NCBI GenBank assembly: GCA_944474755.1
Contig: OX104113.1
Location: forward strand, 66,236,074-66,300,073
Source of the DNA: Limnoperna fortunei
Lineage: Eukaryota; Mollusca; Bivalvia; Mytilida; Modiolidae
Reading direction: 5' to 3'
DNA: 64,000 bases
Of the stretch, positions 56,473-64,000 are shown piece by piece; positions within the stretch are counted from its first letter, which is position 1; the number at the start of each line of letters is the position of its first letter. Under the pieces are notes generated by a model that made no database searches, was not told the DNA's origin, and worked only from the letters and a program-made list of their open reading frames with translations. A program made the position numbers and the translations under genes.

Positions 56473-56536
56473 GATTGATTGATTGATTAATGGTGTTTAA
56501 CGCCCGAGCAGCAGTATTTCAGCTATATTCAGGCGA
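56473..56536 (-). mobile_element. 5'-truncated SINE tail (family 3-like) with target-site duplication
   Basis: ATTGATTGATTAATGGTGTT, TAACGCCCGAGCAGCAGTAT and TTCAGCTATATTCAGGCGA: only 64 bp of the 3' core on the minus strand. Perfect 12 bp duplication TCAACAACAAGT at 56461-56472 and 56537-56548. Confidence 0.85.
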
Positions 56537-56599
56537 TCAACAACAAGTAGTAGCCTTCCTCCATATTTGGAGAGAAACATGAAAGAAGTATCAGACAAA

Positions 56600-57690
56600 T
56601 CCATATTCATACATTCTTTATTACATTCTCTGCTGGAGAAAAACGATGGAATGAAGTAATACAGACACTACTTTCCATAGACAATGACAAGAGAGATCAC
56701 CTGCTTCAGAATAGACAGAGAAATGTAAGTTAGTAAAGAACAATCCTGTCATGTGTGCCAGACTTTTTGAGCATAGAGTTAAAGCACTTTTTAGTGAACT
56801 CCATCATTCACCAGCCGAACTTACAGACTTTTCTGTGCGAACTGAATCCCCCATATTCATTGTTTAGTTTGGATTTAGGATGCCACAAGGTTAGACACAG
56901 ATTCAGATCAAGAAGTTTGTCAGTTATCGAAAAACACATAACCTGTGAAATGCCTTCAGAGAATATTAACCCAACGCTTCATAATATTGTAACATCAGTT
57001 CAAATGCATAACATAAATCATACCAAATCATGTAGAAAGTAAAACTGTCTGTAGCTTTAACTTTCCGAAGCCACCAGATAGAAAAACATTTATAGCCAGA
57101 CTTAAGGATGATGCAGAAGCTGATGCTCAGTCTAAACAGCCACCAAAAGTTGCACAAAGTGCAGAGGAGTATAATGAGATGTTAAGACAAAACAGACCAG
57201 TTAAAGAGGTATTGAATGATGTTTGAAATATCCTGTCTTCTAAAGACGACTTATATGAAGTAACCATTGAAGCTGTACTATAAGAAGCTAATGTGTCTTA
57301 TACTGACTATAAAAAGTAGTTTAGCAGGAATACAGTGTACAACGAAAGAAAAGTTACAGATTCTTGGTTAACTAACTTTAATAGGTACATTTTGCTATCA
57401 TGGAATGCAAAGCTGTACATCCAATATGTCACTGATGTGTACTCCTGCATTGCATACATTTTGTCTTCCATCAACAAAGGAGAAGCAGAAATGAGTGAGT
57501 TATTATTGAATGCCAAAAAAAGAATCGAAAGAAGGAAATCAGGATGCTGCTTTCGCACTAAAAAACATAGCAAAAGTGTACATGAACAACAGAGAATTTT
57601 CCCTACAAGAAGCTGTTTATAGAGTATGTGGCATGAAATTGAGGGACTGTTCAAGAGATGTAACATTCATACCCATAGGATAAAAATTAA
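56600..57690 (+). pseudogene. Helitron_like_N / Rep region of Helentron copy 2
   Basis: Blocks: TFSAGEKRWNEVIQTLLS (about 56.61-56.67 kb); ARLFEHRVKALFSELHHS (about 56.76-56.8 kb); and PHIHCLVW at 56849-56872, which holds the HUH pair (His codons at 56852 and 56858) and is followed by a stop (TAG 56876). NFPKPPDRKTFIARLKDDAE (57.06 kb), IQYVTDVYSCIAYILSSINK (57.42-57.48 kb) and NREFSLQEAVYRVCGMKLRD (57.59-57.65 kb) follow. HUH is the metal-binding motif of the nicking enzyme. The domains are separated by several frameshifts. Confidence 0.8.
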
Positions 57691-58439
57691 TGAAAATGAG
57701 TCTTCCTATGTGTGATTAAGACAAAACAAGGTAATGATGAAAATATTTGCACGAGGACTGTAATGGGTAAGTATTTAGCAAGACCACTTCTCACAGAATT
57801 CAATGATGTCTGTCTTGCTGAATTTTGTTCCCACTTCACTTATTTTTGTAATCACAGACACCTAACGATTCTGAGTCCCTTCCAGTTTATGAATTACAAG
57901 ATGAGCTTGGATATATCAAAAAGAACAAACCTGGGAAGGAATCCATTAACAGATACCCTCGTTTTAAAGTTCAGAAACACCAGAAGAATTCTATTTGTCT
58001 CTTATACAGCTGTTTATGCCTTATCGTACTCCCATACAGAAACCATCGGAGATAGAAACAATTGAAGAGTATGTTAAATATGGCAAGGTGGATGGTGATT
58101 GAAAAGTTGTGGACATCATTATTGATAACAGAAAGAACTTTGAGTATGAAGTTGATGAATTATTACAGGCTTGGGAAGATTTATAGGAGGGCAAAATCAA
58201 CCCTGATTGTTGGGCAAATGTTGCACCAGAAGTAAAATCAGAGAGAATAGAGGCTGAAATGGAAAAGACGGAAACAGAAGTTGGTGAAGAAACAAATGAA
58301 GACATGCCAGAACTTGAAAATAATGCTTTCCTCCCAGAAATATCCTGTGCTGTAGAACTGGATCGAAACAAAATGACGAGGCAAGAAGCTCGTGGATTGA
58401 TGAGAAATTAAAACGAGAAACAGAAAGAGGTTTTTATAG

Positions 58440-60094
58440 CGTAAGAAAATGGTGTTGTCATGTTGCTTCTCACAAACAAACAGAAGCATTCCATTTGTTC
58501 GTAACAGGAGCTGCTGGAACCGAGAAAACTCGCCTTCAAATCTATTTTCTTTGAAGCAAATCGAATTCTTTGTAAAACTTCCAGTAATCCTGGTGCTGAA
58601 AGTGTTCTTCTCACAGCTCCAACGAAAAGGCAGCCTTCAATGTTGAAGGGAGTATAATACATGCTGCTTTGCAATTAATAAGGCTATTACCCTACCATAC
58701 CAACCTCTTGGTGAAAATCTTCTCAAAACTCTCCGAAAAAAAAATTGAAGATATCCACATTATTGTCATCGATGAAATATCAATGGTAAATTATAAACTA
58801 CTTGACATATCTATGGACGTCTATGTCAAATTAAACAGACCAAGAAATTCTTTGGAAACATATCAGTAATTGCAGTTGGTGATTTTCATTAGATTAGTTA
58901 GCACCTGTCAGATCTTCTCCAGGGGTCCTCGGTGGCCGAGTGGTCAAGGTAGTTCGTGTACTATTGATCACGCGGTCTGTCAACACTGAGATTGCGGGTT
59001 CGATTCTCACTGCAGGCAGGGTGTACTCGATTCCAATCTTAATTGACAAGGATTGCCAGTTTTCCTACCGCAGGTCGGGGGTTTTCTCCGGGTACTCCGG
59101 CTTCCTCCCCCAATAAAAACTGGACGTCATGATATAGCTGAAAAATTGCTGAAAGTGGCGTTAAACCATCAAAAAAAACAAAACCAAACAGATCTTCTCC
59201 ACTATACAGATTTAAAGCTAGCTATTCAGTAGACCTTTGGAACCCTGTTTTTAAAGTAGCGGAACTTACAGATATCAGGCAGCAGAAAAAAGATACCCAA
59301 TTTGCTCTTATGCTGAACCGACAGTGAAATCATGTTAAAGGTGAAAGTCTTCTCAAAGAAGACTTAGATATGTTATCTTCAGTTTCTGTTAATGAAGTTC
59401 CTGAAACCTAAAGTACTAAAGTATTTCATGTATTTCCAACCATTAGAGAAGTTGAGCAGCAGAATGACAAACTTTTGAAAATTTAATTTAACTTGACAAA
59501 ACTGTTGTTAGTAAGGCAAAAGACTATTCCACAAAAGTGACGTCAGGCAAACTTACAGTGAGAGGTGAACCTTATGATACAAAAGGAACATTTACCTGCT
59601 TATATTGTCTTTGGAGTAAATGCTAGAGCAATGCTTATTCGAAACATGGACACCAGTTATGGACTTATTAATGGCGCTATTGGTGCGATTACTGGGTTTG
59701 ATGATACAAAGTCCAAATCTATTTCAGCAGTTTATATTAAATTTGAAAATCCAAAGATCGGATGTGCTTGCAAGAAGAAACTTGTTGTGAGAAAAAAAAT
59801 ACCCGAAGATTCAGTGAGAATTCCTTTTTTGAAGAAAAGCTCAAAGGAAAAATGCGGTTCGTAAACAACTTCCAATTCGTTTAGGATTTGCAGCTACAAT
59901 TCACAAGGTGCAGGGAATGACTTTAAAACAAATGTTTTGTTGCACTGAAAACCACCTTTGCAGCTGGTATGGCATATGTAGCACTGAGCAGAATGTATTC
60001 CCTACAGGGTCTCCGTATTGTCAACTTTGACCCTTCTGTCATTTATGCTTCTGACGACATTGTAGAAGCTGTTAGTTCCATGGATAAATTTGTT
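58440..60094 (+). pseudogene. PIF1-like helicase region of Helentron copy 2
   Basis: EAFHLFVTGAAGTEKTR (Walker A; the second Gly reads Glu); HIIVIDEISMV (Walker B, about 58.77-58.8 kb); ISVIAVGDFH (about 58.87 kb), interrupted by a SINE. After the SINE come ELTDIRQQKKDTQFALMLNR (59.26-59.32 kb), FGVNARAMLIRNMDTSYGLI with NGAIGAITGF (59.6-59.7 kb), LPIRLGFAATIHKVQGMTLK (59.87-59.93 kb) and AYVALSRMYSLQGLRIVNFD (59.97-60.03 kb). These are motifs I-VI of superfamily 1B PIF1-type helicases. Loss of the Walker A glycine and several stops make it inactive. Confidence 0.9.
58922..59188 (+). mobile_element. tRNA-derived SINE, family 1, copy 3, in the Helentron helicase
   Basis: GGTCCTCGGTGGCCGAGTGG (A box), GCGGGTTCGATTCTCACTGC (B box) and the TAGCTGAAAAATTGCTGAAA core, ending in ATCAAAAAAAACAAAACCAA. 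Perfect 13 bp duplication CAGATCTTCTCCA at 58909-58921 and 59189-59201. Full length, about 267 bp. Confidence 0.93.
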
Positions 60095-60149
60095 CCATTA
60101 TTTGACAGATCTGTTGGTTCAGATATTGTATTTCACAATATCATGAAGT

Positions 60150-60640
60150 CTCCTTTTATACATTCCACCATTCTTTGCTTCAATGAAACATGGCTCAAAA
60201 AAAAACTTATCATATTTCACATGCTCCGCCACACTTTGTACCCCACTCTAAAGCTAGAGAGGATGCCTACATAGATAAGAATGATTAGTTGCAACCACTT
60301 AGAAATCAAGAACGTGGAGGCGTTGCTATATTTGTAAAAAAAAAAAGATGTAAAATGTACCATAAAAGAATTCAACACAACAGACCTAGAATATGTGTCC
60401 ATTCTGACTAGCATTCCTGAAGAAACTAATAGTCAACATATATAGACCACCTTCATATCCTATCCAGTTATTATGTAATCAGCTTAGCTACAGCCAATTC
60501 GTTCACGAGAAGACAACGAAGTCAGGATCTTGTTTGGATCTTGTATTTGTGAAGAATCTTGAAAACCTGCCAAATGTACTTGTTCATCCAGTTTACTATA
60601 GTTTCCATGAGCCTGTTCTAATCAACCTTACACAGATTTA
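60150..60640 (+). pseudogene. Endonuclease (EEP/APE-type) domain of Helentron copy 2
   Basis: TILCFNETWLKKK, then in another frame LEIKNRGGVAIFVKKKD-like text, KCTIKEFNTTDLEYVSILTS, IYRPPSYPIQ, and SGSCLDLVFVKNLENLPNVL followed by HPVYYSFHEPVLINL. The order N-E-T-W-L, G-G-V-A-I-F, I-Y-R-P-P, S-C-L-D-L-V and S-x-H-x-P fits an exonuclease/endonuclease/phosphatase domain. The G-D-F-N block between is deleted. This domain after the helicase is the hallmark that separates Helentrons from plain Helitrons. Confidence 0.78.
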
Positions 60641-60983
60641 CAGATAGGTTAACATATTTGTGAAAATGATAAAACAGAGTCTATTTTTACTGTTTAATCA
60701 TGTGTTTAGTTTTTTTTTTCCTACCATGTCTATACTATAATTTAATTGGTATTTATTTGTAAGAAATATCTTTTATAACAAAAGTCTGTAAATAAAAGTA
60801 ATAACAAAACTACCGAACTTGAATGATCAATCTCAAACGTCCAACAAAAAGTACACAACAAGACAGACATACCAGAGAAACTGAAGATCGCAATTGCCCT
60901 GACTTGGTAAAGGCATTTCAAAAGAAAATAGATTTAATACATTGTACTAATTATCAAAAGTTATAACCTGCATAACCACACAA

Positions 60984-61166
60984 TATTAGAAAGACATTGC
61001 CTGTATCAAATGACAAAATTTATATATGTTAATCAATATACATATTAAAAAACTGAAAAGTAATACTTATAAAATAATATTAGAAAGACATTACCTGTAT
61101 CAAATGACAAAATTTATGTATGTTATCAATATACATATTAAAAAACTGAAAAGTAATACTTTTGAA
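60984..61166 (+). repeat. Tandem duplication, two units of about 94 bp
   Basis: ATTAGAAAGACATTGCCTGT, ATCAAATGACAAAATTTATA, CATATTAAAAAACTGAAAAG occur twice with few changes. Confidence 0.9.
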
Positions 61167-61504
61167 ATAGTCATTGATTTTGCTTGAATGTGCGAAAAAG
61201 ACAACTCTTTGATTTGTGTTTCAGTTTATCTTAAATATGTGGGAGTTATCTTTGGAAAACTTCGTTTAAGAGACTTAGTATCAGTTCACTGTTGCAATTA
61301 TTTATATTTTAAATCTGTTGCATGCGACCCAACTTTCAAGTTTTTAAAAATAATAAATATTGTAAAATTTTATGTATCTGATAATTGTGATGCTTCATAC
61401 TTCTTATTGTTTTAATTACCTTTATTATTTGCATATATTCTCATATTATTGTACGAGATCACGTTTTAATCCTAAGGATTGGATGTTCTAGTAATGAAAT
61501 TAAA

Positions 61505-61575
61505 ATAATTTTCACGTCCTGAATATAGCTGAAATATTTCTTGGACGTAAAACAACAGTCAATCAATCAATCAAA
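61505..61575 (+). mobile_element. SINE-like family 2 tail fragment
   Basis: CACGTCCTGAATATAGCTGA, AATATTTCTTGGACGTAAAA and CAATCAATCAATC: 3' core only. Target-site duplication not clear. Confidence 0.7.
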
Positions 61576-61589
61576 GAAACTGTTTATAC

Positions 61590-61740
61590 TGACTGTTTAT
61601 ATACGACCTGACATTGGTTGTGAAGCATACTTCTCAAAGTTGGAGACACTAATTTTAGCTGTTCCATGTGATTCAAAACCAATTAAAGTTTGTGGGAGAT
61701 TTTAATACCAATGAACTGATGAATACCAACAAGACTCATG
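61590..61740 (+). pseudogene. Second endonuclease fragment (Helentron-like)
   Basis: LTVYIRPDIGCEAYFSKLET, LILAVPCDSKPIKVCGRF, then a stop and a frame with NELMNTNKTHETY-like residues. The stretch reads like the I-Y-R-P...G-D-F-N part of an EEP domain. It overlaps functionally with the fragment at 60.4 kb, so it belongs to another copy. Confidence 0.5.
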
Positions 61741-62277
61741 AAACTTATTTAATATTATGGTGAACAGACATACTTACAGAAAATGTGCTGTCTTACACTA
61801 TGTATATGTAAAATTATCAACTTAGTTTCGAAGTGCAATAATTATATGTATGAGTATGAACGTAAATAGAGCCTTTATAATAACTAGTAATTTATACAGT
61901 TTTAAGCTCAGTGTTATCAACGCCAGCAGTAGTGAGAGAGAAAAGTCAAGTGTACGTTGCTAGAACATGCAGATTTATATACAAGATTAATGTATCTCTT
62001 ATTGCTCATAGTAATCATTGGATATTTTATCGTTTCGATGTTTGATATTAATCTTGTGGATCATTGTATCATATTTTGTAAGGAAAACTGTAACAAAAGA
62101 CTTATCCTGCCTGAAATCTCCCTTTCATTTCCTGTTGATTTTCCAATGAGCATAGAATTGGACTAAAGAAAGGGATACAATTGTTATTTTAAATATTATG
62201 TACCTGCATTTTCGTGCGCAAACGTATTGATTTCATGTGCACTCTAATAATGGTTATGCATCGTTTCTGGATGGGAT
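61741..62277. other. No feature recognised
   Basis: A short ORF at 61957-62166 has a hydrophobic start and Cys residues but no known pattern. Confidence 0.4.
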
Positions 62278-62392
62278 AAGACTCATTAAAATAAGTTGAT
62301 ATAGTTCTTATGAGCTCATTAAAATAAGTGATATAGTTATAATGAGCTTATTAAAATAAGTGATATAGTTCATATGAGCTCAATAACTGCTA
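62278..62392 (+). repeat. Short tandem repeat, about 43 bp unit, three units
   Basis: CTCATTAAAATAAGTTGATATAG, then GAGCTCATTAAAATAAGTGA and GAGCTTATTAAAATAAGTGA versions in series. Confidence 0.85.
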
Positions 62393-62397
62393 CTTAG

Positions 62398-62750
62398 CGC
62401 CCTGTGACTTGGAGGATTGGCATTGTGCTACTCATAGAGCTGCCCAGTGCGTCCCCAGATGGCAGATAAGCGAGCCCTTCTAGGTTAAAATACAGAAAAA
62501 CTAGCAGTGGATTGTAGTGGGTAACGTGTTTGGAGAGTGCTACCCCCTTGCAAGATAAAGACCACTTTTGTAACGGTAGACTGATTGTACTACATTTTGC
62601 TAAATTCTCCAACCCTACCGAACATTCAATACGTTATTCAGTGGAAGACAAAATTTTGCTCCAGTAGGTCTACCCCCTTTTTCGTTGATTCATTGTTTCT
62701 AGTTGCGAATATAGCCGCTATATTGCACTCTGGACATTAAGAATACATTC
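62398..62750 (+). mobile_element. SINE-like repeat, family 2, degraded copy 4
   Basis: CATAGAGCTGCCCAGTGCGT, CCCCAGATGGCAGATAAGCG, TAGTGGGTAACGTGTTTGGA, GCAAGATAAAGACCACTTTT, TCGTTGATTCATTGTTTCTA and GAATATAGCCGCTATATTGC follow the family 2 order with many substitutions. Confidence 0.65.
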
Positions 62751-63135
62751 TATTACTCAGTTTATTTAGTCAGCGTCTGTCGGATCATATGAACGATTTA
62801 GAACTATTTTTGCTGCTGCTTATTTCTTTTCTGACGTGACTTCTATAAATATATTTTATTTAACTTTCCTTTATGAACAGAGCTTCCCAATTTCATAACT
62901 TTCAATGGTTTTATGGTTTCTAATTTTTCCAGAATTTGTATATTTTTGTTTTAAGTTTACGATGAAGAGTTAAAAGGGCTTCTCTTTTTCATACGAATTA
63001 CGTTCGCCTATATCATATTCCTTATTTAGTTGAATATGATACTTTCTTATTATCCTCATGTATTTATACTATTCTCTATATATTTTTAAATAAAGTACGA
63101 TTTCTCCCATACGACACATTCAGTTTAGCAGTATA
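62751..63135. other. No feature recognised
   Basis: A+T-rich; nothing supported. Confidence 0.45.
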
Positions 63136-63455
63136 CAGTGGCGGATCCAGGGGGGGGGGGGTAAGGGGCGCACGCCCCCTTTTAAAAAAGGAAAGGAAAA
63201 AAGCAGGGATGGTAACAACCAGGGCCAAAGGCAAAAATGTAATCCCCGCTCGTCCTCGCCATAAATTAATGCATTCACGGTACTAATTCGTTTTGATGCT
63301 TGGAAATTGCGAGAATGCAGGATGTTGCATCATTTTTTCGATAGCTTATGGGGGCCTTAAGCGGCCCACAGACCTCCTGCCATAAATGCGTGGCCCTCCT
63401 TTTCCGATATCCCCTTTTTACGACCCCCCTTTCGAAAATCCTGTATCCGCCCCTG
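63136..63455. mobile_element. MITE with imperfect terminal inverted repeats
   Basis: Begins CAGTGGCGGATCCAGGGGGG and ends CCTGTATCCGCCCCTG, inverted copies of each other with few mismatches. Interior is C/G-rich at both ends (AAGGGGCGCACGCCCCC) and non-coding. Flanked on both sides by GTATA (63131-63135; 63456-63460), a likely target-site duplication. DNA-transposon derived; superfamily not assigned. Confidence 0.78.
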
Positions 63456-64000
63456 GTATATATAGTGATTTGTGTTTCTATATTCTATTTGGTCATGCAT
63501 ATCAAAGTATTAGATTTGTTATTGTTTCTATTATTTCTCTAAAGTATGTATCGGAAAGTAAACATTGTTGCATGTACCAGTGGACATGGCCTACTTAATT
63601 CAATATTGTATGTTTAGTGGATACTGGGTAGGATTCCCAGGGCTGGACCCGCAACGAATTGTTTTATTTATTAAATCATTAGAACTGCCTGCGTTTACTG
63701 GTGTGTCTGTACGAGTCCTGTGATTTTGGACGGTTACAATTTGTTTATTGTTTTGATTTGGTAATAATAATATTTAAATTCCTTAATACTCGGATCATAG
63801 TTAATTACTTTCTTCATAAAAAAGAACTGCAAAATGAAGAGATGTGATTGGTCGAAAGTATTCGTAAAGTGCATAAATTGTCACAGTTAATAGATTCTAT
63901 CTTTGGAAACTTGGTTAATCAAAAGATTTTTACCGCAGAGTGTAACGAGCTGTGTCTGGAAACACTACTTTCTATAAACGACGACAGCAGTCACATGTTA
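63456..64000. other. No feature recognised to window end
   Basis: ORFs at 63348-63598 overlap the MITE end and have no recognised content. Confidence 0.4.

Larger units (their letters stand above)
55450..60640 (+). pseudogene. Decayed Helentron transposase, copy 2 (OTU, DUF6570, Rep, helicase, endonuclease)
   Basis: A 5 kb run of coding-like blocks on one strand in the order known for Helentrons (Rep and helicase with OTU and C-terminal endonuclease). It is broken by many frameshifts and stops and by two SINE insertions (56.47 and 58.92 kb). The separate domains are listed below. The reading frame cannot be followed as one protein, and no start is assigned. Autonomous Helentrons replicate by nicking a single strand, displacing it with the helicase and rejoining at the target. 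Helicase-like sequence is continuous enough to exclude chance. Same strand as copy 1, but the two copies differ clearly in sequence, so they are separate families or old divergent copies. Confidence 0.9.

Noticed and set aside
58021..58371. Ser-rich 116-codon minus-strand ORF
   Set aside because: Antisense of the acidic EEMEKTETE-type linker of Helentron copy 2.
58922..59020. tRNA-Ser/Leu-like gene (also at 2.5 and 7.8 kb)
   Set aside because: A and B boxes are present, but the sequence is the head of a SINE with target-site duplications and no full cloverleaf.

Overview
The window reads as nuclear DNA of a bivalve mollusc, or a close relative. It is strongly A+T-rich, has no dense gene order, and carries mollusc-type tRNA-derived SINEs, hairpin-headed repeats with runs of CCGT, Helentron, Gypsy, LINE and RT remnants, and intron-like signals. 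No operon, plasmid, phage or CRISPR feature is present. I found no intact protein-coding host gene. Host-gene candidates are isolated exons or broken ORFs: an F-box-like first exon at 16.4 kb, a minus-strand coiled-coil remnant at 16.5-17.9 kb, a 128-codon ORF at 29.6 kb and a coiled-coil ORF at 54.0 kb.

Layout. 0-12 kb: hairpin-headed repeats, two tRNA-type SINEs, a LINE 3' end, several copies of a second SINE family, and a 0.5 kb direct duplication. One duplicate (3.56-4.1 kb) is empty. The other (5.65-7.1 kb) holds a 915 bp element, so its ends can be read exactly. 12-26 kb: mostly featureless A+T-rich DNA with minisatellites, polypurine tracts and a short inverted repeat. 26-30 kb: a broken reverse transcriptase (Penelope-like at best guess), two more hairpin-headed elements and a small ORF. 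30-38 kb: sparse, with a long SINE and a near-perfect 217 bp triplication. 38.4-42.4 kb: a decayed Helentron (Rep C-terminal part plus PIF1-type helicase), broken by a 1.2 kb foldback element and a SINE. 42.5-43.3 kb: a LINE pol 3' end with RNase H. 43.4-52.6 kb: hairpin-headed elements in series; a deleted Gypsy LTR element (46,286-51,798, minus strand) sits inside one of them. 54-61.7 kb: a second, longer Helentron remnant whose pieces lie in the order OTU, DUF6570, Rep (HUH), helicase, endonuclease, interrupted by two SINE insertions with target-site duplications. 61.7-64 kb: SINE, MITE and unannotated DNA.

The main theme is rolling-circle transposition. Two autonomous Helentron carcasses share the window with about ten families of short non-coding elements. 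These have a hairpin at the 5' end, a copy of its first arm inverted near the 3' end, about 160 bp internal repeats and, in the best preserved, a 3' hairpin followed by CTAG. The empty/filled site pair shows insertion between two T residues without target duplication, as expected for Helentron mobilisation. That the Helentrons here (or relatives) moved these elements is inference. All boundaries were read by eye; no alignment or database search was run.
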